A stretch of 11,475 nucleotides of DNA from Planctomycetota bacterium. GTDB lineage: Bacteria > Planctomycetota > Phycisphaerae > WQYP01. The translations under genes and the position numbers were made by a program. Positions 1-7,414 of this stretch are shown here, piece after piece. Each line of letters begins with the position of its first letter. The stretch's first letter is position 1. Under the pieces are notes generated by a model, which worked only from the letters and a program-made list of their open reading frames with translations, did no database searches and was not told the DNA's origin. The DNA lies in contig JAJZEY010000067.1 of assembly GCA_021805585.1 (NCBI GenBank), forward strand, positions 1-11,475. The letters run 5' to 3'.

Positions 1-918
1 GTCCGTTCCCGCCATTGCGGCAAGCAATTGAACCTGCAAATCCCGCATCTGGGCGGCTGGTGCCAGCACCCGGCGAGGTGCCATGCAGGTGGCCCCGCCA
101 TTAAGTACCAAAGAAAAGCGAATCGCCCGGGCCACAAGTTTCATATCCGCACCCGGCAGCACAATGACCGCATCGGATCCGGAAAGTTCCATAACACTCG
201 GAATGGCCTTGGGTGCCAGAGCGGCAAGCACCGCGGTGCCGGCCTGTCGCGAACCGGTAAAAAACACTTTGTCAATTCCGGCGTTGACCGCACTGTAAAC
301 GGATGCGGTATCTTCAGGCAGGATTTGAACGAGTTGATGATCTATTCCAATTTGCCGCAGCAACGCCACAAATTGCCGGATCGCCGCCGTGCCGCCCCGG
401 CCCGGCTTGACCATCACCGCATTGCCCGCCACCAGTGCTGAAAGAATCTGTACCCCCGACAGAAACAGCGGGTAATTCCATGGTCCAATCACCAGCACCA
501 GCCCCAGAGGGCGGCGCTGAATCCGCACGCTGGTGCGCCCCAATAGAAATGCCGGCAGAAACCGATGGGCACGGGGCTTTTGTTCCGCCAATAGGCGCGG
601 GGCGCGCTGCGCCAGATAATCGGCCGCGGCCGCCAGGGGCATGATTTCGGCGGCAATCGTATCGGCATCCGTGCGCAGGGGAATATGGCCGCAGGCCTTG
701 ATCAGCCCCTGCGCCACCGGACTGGCAACCGAATCGCAGTTGTCGGCCAGCAATGCGGGCAACCGCCCAACGACAGCCGCCCGACCCGCGAGGCCAAGAT
801 CCAGCCATTTTTTGCGGGCAAGCCGAGCGTCCGCGGCACCGGCCGCAATATCCAGTTGAGTTTGCGGAATATCGAGCGGCGCGGGGCAACGCGAATTTGA
901 TTCAAATTGAGGCGTCAT
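1..918 (-). CDS. Aldehyde dehydrogenase, C-terminus cut by window edge
   Basis: NAD(P)-dependent aldehyde dehydrogenase that should oxidise an aldehyde to a carboxylic acid. Translating the minus strand from the ATG at 918 gives 306 residues with no stop before the edge. Visible superfamily marks are GPWNYP (145-150), the cofactor-binding Lys in VMVKPG (K171), FTGS (220-223), the general base E244 in ELSGSD, and nucleophile C278 in NGGATC. The 34-residue E-to-C spacing is that of classical ALDHs. About 150 C-terminal residues are missing. The N-terminal part is rather short, as in class-3/fatty-aldehyde-type ALDHs. It lies 74 bp downstream of a carotenoid desaturase on the same strand, so I infer a carotenoid-aldehyde substrate, comparable to AldH of staphyloxanthin synthesis. 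The ribosome-binding site (AGAGA) is weak. The family is secure; the substrate is inference. Confidence 0.9.
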   Translation of the reverse strand, partial: MTPQFESNSRCPAPLDIPQTQLDIAAGAADARLARKKWLDLGLAGRAAVVGRLPALLADNCDSVASPVAQGLIKACGHIPLRTDADTIAAEIMPLAAAADYLAQRAPRLLAEQKPRAHRFLPAFLLGRTSVRIQRRPLGLVLVIGPWNYPLFLSGVQILSALVAGNAVMVKPGRGGTAAIRQFVALLRQIGIDHQLVQILPEDTASVYSAVNAGIDKVFFTGSRQAGTAVLAALAPKAIPSVMELSGSDAVIVLPGADMKLVARAIRFSLVLNGGATCMAPRRVLAPAAQMRDLQVQLLAAMAGTD

Positions 919-992
919 ACGAGAGTCTCTTAACAAAGCGCGGAGCCGACCCGCACAAGCGACCTTCGGCACGGGACCGGTCCTGCGGGGCG

Positions 993-2582
993 TCATGCGG
1001 GGCTTGTGACAGCCGGGGCACAGGCGGCGATATTCTCCGGCGAACCCGCCGTCGGCCGGGGCGACATTTTCGCCGCCAGACTGCGCCAGGCATCCGCGTA
1101 ACCGAGGTCTTCCAGCAGCAGACGGGAGGTTATTTTTGCGGATTCAAAAATCACGGGCAGACCACTGCCCGGATGCGTTCCACCGCCCACCAGATAAACG
1201 CCGCCCAGGTCTTCAAACCGATTGTGCGGGCGCAGGTTCAACATTTGAGTGAGCGTATGGGCCAGATTAAAAGTTGCTCCGCGATAGATGGACATTTTTC
1301 CTTCCCAGTCGGCAGGAGTGCAGACCCGTTTCACCCGTATGCGCTGCGCAATATCCTTCAGACCCAGATCGGCCAGGCGATTGAGCACGCGGCGTTCAAA
1401 GACGTCCTTTTCCACGGCCCAGTTGATATTCCCATGTTGATGCGAAACCGGCACCAGCACATACAGCGTGGAACAGCCGACGGGCGCCAAAGAGGGATCC
1501 GTCAGACAGGCGTTTTGCACGTACATGGACGGGCGATCGGTAAGCCGATGTGCATTTTCAATGTCATGGAGATTCCCGCGGTAATCTTCGGCAAGCAAAA
1601 TATTGTGGTGGGCCAGATCGGCGACCTTTCCTTCAATTCCAAGGTAAAGCATAAAAGTGGAACAGGAAAAGCGGCTGGAGGCGATTTTTTTGTCCGTCCA
1701 TCGACGGCGCAATGCGTCGGGCACAAGGTGCGTCATCGCATGGGCAAAATCCGCGTTTACCACCACCGCATCAGCCGAATGGCAGCCGCCTGCCGTGCGC
1801 GCGCCGACGGCGCGGTTGCCGCGGAAAATAATTTCCTCCACCGGCTCGTTGAGCCGCAATTCCACACCCATTTCCACCGCAATTTCCGCCATACGTTCAC
1901 TGATGCGGGCACAGCCGCCGAATGGATGGAAGACGCCATATTCATATTCAAGAAAAGAAAGGATGGAAAACAGGCCCGGACAGCGAAACGGCGACATGCC
2001 AAGATACTTTGATTGAAAGCTGAAAGCGAGCCGGATCCGGGGATCGGCAAAATAGCGTTTGAGTTCCTGATCCAGCGAATTCCACGGGCGCAGCGCCGGC
2101 AGCAACCGGGCCATGCGCATATTGACCAGATCCCGCCACGATTCAAACGGCTTTTCCAGACAGGGTGTGAACTGGGCAAGCTTGCGGCGGTTTTCATCCA
2201 TAAAGCGCGGCAGGTTTTCCGCGTCGCGTGGCGCAATTGCCGCGATTTCCTGTTGCATTCGTGGCAGGTCCGCGGTGGCGTTTATGCGGCCAACGCCCTC
2301 AAAAATCAGGCGATACTGCGGGTCCAGACGCGCCATTGGCGTTTCCCGCCATAAATTGCGGCCGGCGGCGGAAAAAATGTCCTCCAGTACGCGGGGATAA
2401 AGAAAAAACGTCGGGCCGACATCAAACCGAAAGCCATCCGTTTCAAGGGCGCTGGTGCGGCCACCCGGTCGTTTATTCTTTTCCAGGACGGTGACACGCA
2501 GTCCGGCGGCCGCTAAAAGAAGGGCCGTTGAAAGGCCGCCCGGTCCGGCACCAATGACCACCACACTTTTGGTTGATCCCAT
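993..2582 (-). CDS. CrtI/CrtN-type carotenoid desaturase or oxidase (FAD-dependent)
   Basis: A 529-residue flavoprotein of the phytoene/diapophytoene desaturase family, acting on membrane-embedded polyene chains. The N-terminus has the dinucleotide-binding fold: VVVIGAGPGG with G11, G13 and G16, then E34 closing the fold, RPGGRT (38-43) and the family-typical VGPTFF (55-60). The C-terminal FAD signature is GGVYLVGGGTHPGSGLP (460-476), as in CrtI, CrtD, CrtN and CrtP. The start at 2582 puts the fold six residues in. AGGAG lies 10 nt upstream, and an in-frame ATG at 2588 lies 4 nt from it, so two extra residues are possible. The open frame continues to 2780, but that extension matches nothing in the family. 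Pairing with the downstream aldehyde dehydrogenase favours a CrtN/CrtP-like role (desaturating, or oxidising a terminal methyl). Sequence alone does not separate these from CrtI or CrtD. Confidence 0.93.
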   Translation of the reverse strand: MGSTKSVVVIGAGPGGLSTALLLAAAGLRVTVLEKNKRPGGRTSALETDGFRFDVGPTFFLYPRVLEDIFSAAGRNLWRETPMARLDPQYRLIFEGVGRINATADLPRMQQEIAAIAPRDAENLPRFMDENRRKLAQFTPCLEKPFESWRDLVNMRMARLLPALRPWNSLDQELKRYFADPRIRLAFSFQSKYLGMSPFRCPGLFSILSFLEYEYGVFHPFGGCARISERMAEIAVEMGVELRLNEPVEEIIFRGNRAVGARTAGGCHSADAVVVNADFAHAMTHLVPDALRRRWTDKKIASSRFSCSTFMLYLGIEGKVADLAHHNILLAEDYRGNLHDIENAHRLTDRPSMYVQNACLTDPSLAPVGCSTLYVLVPVSHQHGNINWAVEKDVFERRVLNRLADLGLKDIAQRIRVKRVCTPADWEGKMSIYRGATFNLAHTLTQMLNLRPHNRFEDLGGVYLVGGGTHPGSGLPVIFESAKITSRLLLEDLGYADAWRSLAAKMSPRPTAGSPENIAACAPAVTSPA

Positions 2583-2625
2583 CCGCATCCATCTCCTGAA
2601 GAAGCCATCTGATACACAGCTGACG

Positions 2626-2631
2626 ATTATA
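2626..2631 (-). promoter_or_regulatory. Candidate -10 box for the desaturase-aldehyde dehydrogenase unit
   Basis: A perfect TATAAT on the minus strand, 43 bp upstream of the desaturase ATG, inside the 264-bp divergent intergenic region. No good TTGACA-like -35 sits at 16-18 bp. A TG lies two bases upstream of the box rather than the one-base spacing of an extended -10. Placement fits a short leader carrying the AGGAG ribosome-binding site. Confidence 0.35.
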
Positions 2632-2793
2632 GGCACGTATATTTCGGCCGGTATCGTCGTGCGACCCGCCACCCGCCTTGGGATTATCGGAACCGGCCGG
2701 CCCAATGGCCGACGGGGTGCCAAAATGTTAAGGCGCATGGCAATGTTCACCTTTTTTTGTTTATGGTGATTGCTGCCCATGGCGGGCTTTCCT

Positions 2794-2802
2794 TGGTACT
2801 AT
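2794..2802 (+). promoter_or_regulatory. Candidate extended -10 promoter of the phosphotransferase gene
   Basis: TGGTACTAT matches the extended -10 pattern (TG, one base, then TACTAT). The -35 side (TGCCCA at 2774-2779) is poor, as extended -10 promoters tolerate. Transcription would begin near 2809. That leaves 38 nt of leader before the ATG at 2847, but only about 11 nt before the ATG at 2820, so it supports the downstream start. Confidence 0.35.
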
Positions 2803-2846
2803 TGGCAGGTATGTGACGGATGCGGCACGAACCACAGGGGTTTTGC

Positions 2847-3923
2847 ATGACAGCGGAAAAAGGGGGCTTTGAATTGGCGGAAGTTGTCGCGGTGATGAGC
2901 CACTACGACATTGGCCTGATCGAATCCATTGAACCGTTCAATCGCGGATCACGCCAGTCGCCCAAAATGAAAATCCGGTCGGACCGCGGGGAATTTCTGC
3001 TGAAGCGCCGCGCCCGCGGCAAGCACGACCTGGCGATGGTAACCTTCGCCCACGGCCTGCAGCTTCATCTGGCCCGCCAGCAGTTTCCTTTGCCGCATCT
3101 GATCGGGTCGCGCCTGGATAACAATTCCATGGTGCCGCGGGGGACGGAAGTGTACGAACTTTTTGAATTTATTTCCGGCGGCGCGTTTGATTTCACCAAG
3201 GAGAGCACCTTTCAGGGTGGCCGCACGCTGGCACTGTTCCATAAACTTGCGCAGAACTATCAGCCGCAAACACAAATCTTGCCGCGGGTCACTTACCACG
3301 CGCATTCGGATATTAACAAAGCCTTTCACAATGTGTCTGTTCTTCTGGAGAAAGATACGACATTGGATGACGCCCAGCAGGCCCAATGCGCGGCCGAACT
3401 TGCTACGCTGCGCACGCTTTACGGCCGGGCCGCCGGGCAGGCGTCCGCCGCCGGTTTGGAAACGTGGCCCATAGGGCTGGTGCATTGTGATTTTCATCCC
3501 GGCAATTGCCTTTTCACCGGGCAGCATGTTTCCGCCGTTATTGATTACGACAGTTGTTATCTGTTTCCGCACATTATTGACACCGCCAACGCGGCCCTGC
3601 AATTTTCGATCCGCATTGGCCATGGCGATCCGCGCGCCTGGAATGTGTCGCTGAACACCAGCCGACTTCATGCGTTTATTACCGGCTATGAAACGATTCG
3701 CACACTAAGTCAGGCGGAACTGAACATATTGCCCGACCTGATGATTGAAAGCCTGATATGCGAGGTGATGCTGGGGCTTAGCAACCGCGGCCGGCTGCGT
3801 CATTTTGGTCCGCCGGAATGGCTGTTTGCAGTGCACGCAAAAGTGGCGTGGATTCAGGAGTTTCGCGATCGGCTGATGCACGCGATTGGAACAGGCGGCG
3901 GCCCGATTGAACAGCCGGATTAG
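2847..3923 (+). CDS. APH/homoserine-kinase-like phosphotransferase
   Basis: A 358-residue soluble protein with the aminoglycoside phosphotransferase/choline kinase/ThrB-II fold, transferring the ATP gamma-phosphate to a small-molecule hydroxyl. Visible marks are the probable ATP-binding K53 in FLLKRR, the catalytic loop HCDFHPGN (213-220, D215 and N220) and the metal-binding IDYD (232-235, D233). YELFEFISGG (103-112) looks like the hinge. A helical C-terminal half with RLRHFGPPEW follows. The ATG at 2847 is chosen because AGGGG precedes it by 6 nt; an in-frame ATG at 2820 lacks such a site. It diverges from the carotenoid pair and has no partner on its own strand. Homoserine kinase, SrkA-like stress kinase or a sugar/choline kinase are all possible, and no threonine-pathway gene is nearby to favour ThrB. 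Confidence 0.86.
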   Translation: MTAEKGGFELAEVVAVMSHYDIGLIESIEPFNRGSRQSPKMKIRSDRGEFLLKRRARGKHDLAMVTFAHGLQLHLARQQFPLPHLIGSRLDNNSMVPRGTEVYELFEFISGGAFDFTKESTFQGGRTLALFHKLAQNYQPQTQILPRVTYHAHSDINKAFHNVSVLLEKDTTLDDAQQAQCAAELATLRTLYGRAAGQASAAGLETWPIGLVHCDFHPGNCLFTGQHVSAVIDYDSCYLFPHIIDTANAALQFSIRIGHGDPRAWNVSLNTSRLHAFITGYETIRTLSQAELNILPDLMIESLICEVMLGLSNRGRLRHFGPPEWLFAVHAKVAWIQEFRDRLMHAIGTGGGPIEQPD

Positions 3924-4434
3924 CGCGTCGCCACGCCGGCCAATCAGGATTGACGGAGGATCGGCAGTCGGGGGCGCGAATCGAGGAGGAAAGTGTGGAG
4001 AGTCAATACATGAACCACGAACGCCAAAATCCACGGCCCCCTGCCCGCCCGCGGGGTGGGCCGCCAACAGGCCCTCCGCGGCGTCGCAGCGGCTCAATGG
4101 AACTACGCAGCCTGTGGCCCGGCGAACACAAGCACATTCAACCCAGTGCATCTATCGTTTTTAAGGCTTCGAAATTCAGCATTTTTCCCAGCCGAAAACC
4201 GGTCGAGGCCGAAGGCCTGGGATCGCCGCAGCACCGGGATAGGTTTTCCAGAGTTATTGCTTTGTCGGCGTGGCTGTGCGGCCTGTGCGATTATCCCCCA
4301 TGGCACGTCTGTGATCTTTTTGGCCCGGCGTTGAATTTAACCGCATAGAACACATAGATATATCAATAACTGACTTTTTTGTTGAACACCCATTCGACCT
4401 GCCGCCGCGGACGGTGGTGCTTCATGATTTGAAT
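3924..4434. other. Intergenic stretch without a supported gene
   Basis: I see no convincing coding frame on either strand. It holds a GC hairpin at 4043-4061 (GCCCGCC/GGTGGGC, one G-T pair, no following T-run), an inverted repeat at 4194-4248 (listed separately), and an AT-rich island at about 4331-4390. The island contains a weak promoter-like pair, TTGAAT (4331-4336) and TAGATA (4355-4360), 18 bp apart, followed by a six-T run at 4375-4380 with no hairpin before it. A strong AGGAGGA at 3984-3990 leads only to a six-codon GTG frame (3993-4013). Confidence 0.6.
4194..4248. repeat. Nested inverted repeat, possible RNA stem-loop
   Basis: GAAAACC at 4194-4200 is the exact reverse complement of GGTTTTC at 4242-4248. 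Inside lies a second stem: GGTC (4201-4204) pairs with GATC (4221-4224, one G-T pair), and AGGCC (4206-4210) pairs with GGCCT (4214-4218) around a GAA triloop. The two nested stems start one base apart on the 5' side. This would fold on either strand. No T-run follows, so it is not a plain terminator, and its function is unknown. Confidence 0.4.
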
Positions 4435-4564
4435 GGATGCCTGCGGCACATGACGATGCGGGCCAGGCACCCGCTCCCCCAGCGTTGCCGCAGCGACGCA
4501 GAGCAGGAGAGCAAATTCGGTTGGGACAAAAGAGTGGCTATCGCCGAAACATTGCCAGGCATCC
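4435..4564 (+). ncRNA. Candidate structured RNA or palindromic element (four stems)
   Basis: A 9-bp closing stem (GGATGCCTG 4435-4443 with CAGGCATCC 4556-4564) encloses three further stems in order. These are GCGGG/CCCGC with a 7-nt loop (4458-4474), GCGTTGC/GCGACGC with one G-T pair and a CGCA loop (4482-4499), and TTCGG/CCGAA (4516-4520 with 4544-4548). Together they make a multibranch shape of 130 nt in a region with no gene. An AT-rich, promoter-like island lies about 75 bp upstream on the plus strand. The strand is a guess, and it could equally be a dispersed palindromic element. I recognise no Rfam-type family. Confidence 0.27.
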
Positions 4565-4570
4565 TGCGGT

Positions 4571-4593
4571 CTACTTTCAGCTCTCTACTTTCA
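4571..4593. repeat. Short direct repeat CTACTTTCA x2
   Basis: CTACTTTCA occurs at 4571-4579 and again at 4585-4593, a 14-bp period, directly after the closing arm of the four-stem structure. Only two copies are present. It may be chance or a small protein-binding site. Confidence 0.35.
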
Positions 4594-4638
4594 TCGTGAG
4601 AAAACACAAACGTACTTCGGCGAAAAGTTTACGCGAAG

Positions 4639-4775
4639 CGGGCCGGACGCCCGACCCCTGGAAGGTACATTGAATTGCGCGGGGCGCGGGCAGTTTGCCG
4701 GCTTTCCCGAAGCCTTAGTTTCCAACCGCACCTGTTTACCTGCTCTCGGCGAAGCCGTCGTTCGCGGTTTCCGCG
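4639..4775. other. Cluster of stem-loops downstream of the ABC ATPase gene
   Basis: Four short perfect stems lie just past the ATPase stop codon: CGCGG/CCGCG (4763-4775), CGGC/GCCG (4747-4757), GGCTT/AAGCC (4700-4714) and CGGGC/GCCCG (4639-4653). In the minus-strand transcript the first begins 6 nt after the stop. None is followed by a T-run, so they are poor intrinsic terminators. They could protect the 3' end or mark Rho-dependent ending. No gene is seen between 4565 and 4780. Confidence 0.3.
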
Positions 4776-4780
4776 GCAAG

Positions 4781-5917
4781 TCAAAGTGAAATATTCCGAC
4801 CTTGCTCGCCGGGCAAAAACAGATGGCAGCGGTCTGTTGCCAGATACAATGTAATGGCCTCATGCGGACGAATCTGCCCGGCATGTGCGGAATCCGTTCG
4901 GCAAACAAACCGATCCTGGCCGCCCACGGAAAAATGGACATCCACCTTGTCCCCCAGGGGTTCAATAACACCGGTGCGGGCATCAAGCTTATTGCGCTGG
5001 CCGGCAAAACGACCGGCGCAATCCGGCGAAAGGGCTTCCGGGCGAGCACCCAGAACCAGGTCCTGTCCGGCATGGGCACCGGCGGCAGCCGCCAGATGCG
5101 GTGCCAGTGGCAGGCACTGGGGCGGGCCATTGGCCTGTTGAATGACAAAATCTCCGGAGGAATCGACGCGACCACAAAAGAAATTCATCGGCGGTGTGCC
5201 GACGAAACCGGCGACAAACATGTTCAGCGGCTTCTCATAGACTTCCAGGGGCGGCGCACACTGTTGAATAACACCATCCTTCATGACCACAATCCGGTCA
5301 CCCAGAGTCATGGCTTCTTCCTGATCGTGGGTGACATAAATGGTGGTGGTATTCAGCCGCAGATGCAACCGTTTAATTTCCGCGCGGGTTTCCACCCGCA
5401 GCTTGGCATCAAGATTGGACAGCGGCTCATCAAAAAGAAACGCCTTGGGATTGCGGACAATGGCCCGCCCCACCGCAACGCGCTGTCGCTGGCCGCCGGA
5501 AAGAGCCTTGGGCCGCCGATCCAGATAATCGGTCAGGCCAAGAATGGCCGCCGCCTCACGCACGCGCTGGTCGATCTGCGGTTTGGTGAGCTTAAGTTCG
5601 CGCCTGCGCATCTGCAGCGAAAAGGCCATATTTTTATACACACTCATGTGCGGGTAAAGCGCATAATTTTGAAAAACCATGGCAATATCCCGGTCTTTGG
5701 GAGCAACCGAATTAACCACCCGCCCATCAATGGATAAGGTACCGGCGGAAATTTCCTCCAGGCCGGCAACCATCCGCAAAGTGGTGGTTTTGCCACAACC
5801 CGACGGCCCCACCAGTACAATGAATTCACGATCCTGAATGGAAAGGGAAATACCGCGAACGGCCTGCACGCCGTCAGGATACACTTTGGATACATTTTTC
5901 AGCTCAACCGTGGCCAT
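4781..5917 (-). CDS. ABC transporter ATPase, MalK/UgpC/MsmX type
   Basis: A 378-residue cytoplasmic ATPase subunit of a carbohydrate (CUT1-type) importer. In order: Walker [10 protein letters not shown] (37-45), Q-loop Q83 in [10 protein letters not shown], signature LSGGQ (139-143), Walker B FLFDE (160-164) with catalytic E164, D-loop SNLD (167-170), and switch H197 in VTHDQ. A C-terminal TOBE-type regulatory region follows (about 240-378, with GARPEAL at 290-296). Length is normal for the family. The ATG at 5917 matches family starts ([16 protein letters not shown]) and has AAGGG 5 nt upstream; the frame's extension to 6043 has no family similarity. No permease or binding-protein gene is adjacent, so it may be a shared ATPase like Bacillus MsmX. 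It lies 185 bp downstream of a secreted esterase on the same strand. Confidence 0.96.
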   Translation of the reverse strand: MATVELKNVSKVYPDGVQAVRGISLSIQDREFIVLVGPSGCGKTTTLRMVAGLEEISAGTLSIDGRVVNSVAPKDRDIAMVFQNYALYPHMSVYKNMAFSLQMRRRELKLTKPQIDQRVREAAAILGLTDYLDRRPKALSGGQRQRVAVGRAIVRNPKAFLFDEPLSNLDAKLRVETRAEIKRLHLRLNTTTIYVTHDQEEAMTLGDRIVVMKDGVIQQCAPPLEVYEKPLNMFVAGFVGTPPMNFFCGRVDSSGDFVIQQANGPPQCLPLAPHLAAAAGAHAGQDLVLGARPEALSPDCAGRFAGQRNKLDARTGVIEPLGDKVDVHFSVGGQDRFVCRTDSAHAGQIRPHEAITLYLATDRCHLFLPGEQGRNISL

Positions 5918-5972
5918 GCATACCCTTCCCGCGAAATAACACTCAATTGGGGCAAATGGAATCATCACACGA

Positions 5973-5995
5973 GCCCGCTTTCTACGCAAGCGGGC
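5973..5995. other. Strong hairpin in the leader of the ABC ATPase gene
   Basis: GCCCGCTT (5973-5980) and AAGCGGGC (5988-5995) form a perfect 8-bp stem with a 7-nt loop, 56 bp upstream of the ATPase start and 108 bp past the esterase stop. There is no T-run on the minus-strand 3' side, so it is not a clear terminator. It may be a processing or stability element between the two genes. Confidence 0.45.
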
Positions 5996-6102
5996 CGACT
6001 TGGCCTCATACTCTGTCCAACGTGCCGGCAGCCGGCCGCCCATCGCATGGGGTCCATTTTGCCTTATCGCGTGGCCCGCGGCACCCGAATTCGGAATACT
6101 TT

Positions 6103-7332
6103 TCAGGGCTTAAACAGCATGGGTGCCAGATTGCCCAAGTTATCACGCCAGACGCGCCACTGGTGGCCTCCCGGCGTCCAGACTTTATGGAATTTTATCC
6201 CGCGTTGGGTCAGCCACGCATCAAGATTCCGATTCGCGGTCCCCACCAGCGGGTCCTGTTTGCCGCAGGATACCCAAAGCAGTCGGAGACGGGCGTTATC
6301 ATGTGGATTAAGTTGTGGAAAAATAGACGTAAAGTCCGGTCCCGCGGTTCCACAAAACGAACTCATTCCGCCAATCCAGGCGAACTTGTCTGGATTGTTA
6401 AGCCCGATCACCAGAGCTTCTCCCCCGCCCATGGACAGACCGGCAATTGCCGTGTTCTTCGGGCCGGAACCAATGCGATACTCCCTTTTCATGCGCGGCA
6501 TAATTTCCGAAAACAGGGATTTCTGAAACTTTTCAATATTGCGGAACAGAAGTTTGGGATCACTGACGTTGGCCGTCGTCCGGGATACGATGGAATCATC
6601 GCCGTAACCCAGCGGCATGACGACAATCATGGGCGTGGCTTTTCGCTGATGGATCAGATTGTCCAGAATAAAATTAGCCCGCCCCATTTTGGTCCACGCA
6701 CTGGCCACATCGCTATAACCATGCAGGAGATACAGTACCGGATAGGTTTTCGCGGACTGCGGGTCATACCCCGGCGGCGTGTAAACAAAATAATTCCGAT
6801 TGTCCCCCACCACTTTTGAATGGTAAAAATGCTCCGTCACCGCGCCATGCGGCACCGGCAAATCCTGCCAAAGCGAAGCGGGGTTCCCCGGCACAAGCAC
6901 CAGACTTCCTGGATAAAACAGGTTTTTCTTGATCCATGGGTTCAACGGGTCCAGAACCCGCACGCCATCCACATTAAAGGCATAGCTGTATATCCCCGCA
7001 GGCAACGGTCCCACGGTAACCTGCCACAACCCATCCGCGTTTTTCACCAGCGGTGCCGGCGCAAAGCCGCCCATTTCCAGTACCACTCGCATGACCCGCC
7101 CGGCCGGAAACAAAAATGTAACGGTGCCGTCGGCATGAACCCGTGGCGTTACGGGCAACTGATTCCAGCCGCGCACGGTGGGGGCATGGCCCGAGTGCGG
7201 CTTGCCGAAAGCCGCCGCCGCGCCCAGTATCCCCGCCCCGCCGGCCACAATCGCCAAAGTCCGGCAGAAATCGCGGCGCGAGTTTTGCGACTTTCGGAAA
7301 TGAAGTATCGCTTGTGTCCTGGGCGTTACCAT
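6103..7332 (-). CDS. Tat-exported esterase (esterase D/feruloyl-esterase-like) with N-terminal beta-sandwich domain
   Basis: A 409-residue secreted alpha/beta hydrolase expected to cleave ester groups, possibly acetyl or feruloyl decorations on polysaccharides. The N-terminus carries a twin-arginine signal, [10 protein letters not shown] (18-27), then an Ala/Gly-rich hydrophobic stretch to about 43. Residues about 65-130 ([26 protein letters not shown]) resemble the E-set/CBM48-like domain that precedes many such esterases. The catalytic domain shows YLLHGY (201-206), nucleophile S300 in GLSMGGGEA, probable acid D360 in GKQDPL, and H390 in GGHQW. The ATG at 7332 has AAGGG 7 nt upstream. It is divergent from a secreted glycosidase-like gene 82 bp away and leads toward the sugar-ABC ATPase. 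Substrate unknown; family assignment secure. Confidence 0.92.
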   Translation of the reverse strand: MVTPRTQAILHFRKSQNSRRDFCRTLAIVAGGAGILGAAAAFGKPHSGHAPTVRGWNQLPVTPRVHADGTVTFLFPAGRVMRVVLEMGGFAPAPLVKNADGLWQVTVGPLPAGIYSYAFNVDGVRVLDPLNPWIKKNLFYPGSLVLVPGNPASLWQDLPVPHGAVTEHFYHSKVVGDNRNYFVYTPPGYDPQSAKTYPVLYLLHGYSDVASAWTKMGRANFILDNLIHQRKATPMIVVMPLGYGDDSIVSRTTANVSDPKLLFRNIEKFQKSLFSEIMPRMKREYRIGSGPKNTAIAGLSMGGGEALVIGLNNPDKFAWIGGMSSFCGTAGPDFTSIFPQLNPHDNARLRLLWVSCGKQDPLVGTANRNLDAWLTQRGIKFHKVWTPGGHQWRVWRDNLGNLAPMLFKP

Positions 7333-7350
7333 GTCCAAACCCTTTCGTGT

Positions 7351-7358
7351 AGTATAAA
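7351..7358. promoter_or_regulatory. Overlapping divergent -10-like boxes between esterase and glycosidase-like genes
   Basis: TATAAA (7353-7358, plus) and TATACT (7351-7356, minus) share the same TATA core in the 82-bp gap between the divergent genes. Neither has a good -35. The minus box lies only 18 bp from the esterase start, implying a very short leader. Confidence 0.25.
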
Positions 7359-7414
7359 GAGAACTTCGCTGTTTTTGGGCATTAATTCCCGATTAGTCCA
7401 ACAGGAGGCCGCAC

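Noticed and set aside
753..2012. Long plus-strand open frame opposite the aldehyde dehydrogenase and desaturase
   Set aside because: It is antisense to two genes with clear catalytic motifs, and its translation is low-complexity with no recognisable domain.
2583..2780. N-terminal extension of the desaturase frame
   Set aside because: It puts 66 unrelated residues before the dinucleotide-binding fold, which normally begins at the N-terminus, and AGGAG lies just before the internal ATGs.
3978..4020. GAGGAAAGT, resembling the conserved start of RNase P RNA
   Set aside because: The other conserved RNase P blocks do not follow within the expected 350-400 nt.
4010..4348. Open frame with a GGAGAG site before the ATG, overlapping (ATGA) the stop of a six-codon GTG frame at 3993-4013
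   Set aside because: The predicted 112-residue product is Pro/Arg-rich at the start, shows no domain or fold pattern, and runs through the nested inverted repeat at 4194-4248. The start signals look like chance.
4084..4501. Near-match inverted repeat GCGTCGCAGCGGC and GCCGCAGCGACGC about 400 bp apart, as if ends of a small mobile element
   Set aside because: Similarity stops after 13 bases, there are no target-site duplications, and the motif is itself partly palindromic.
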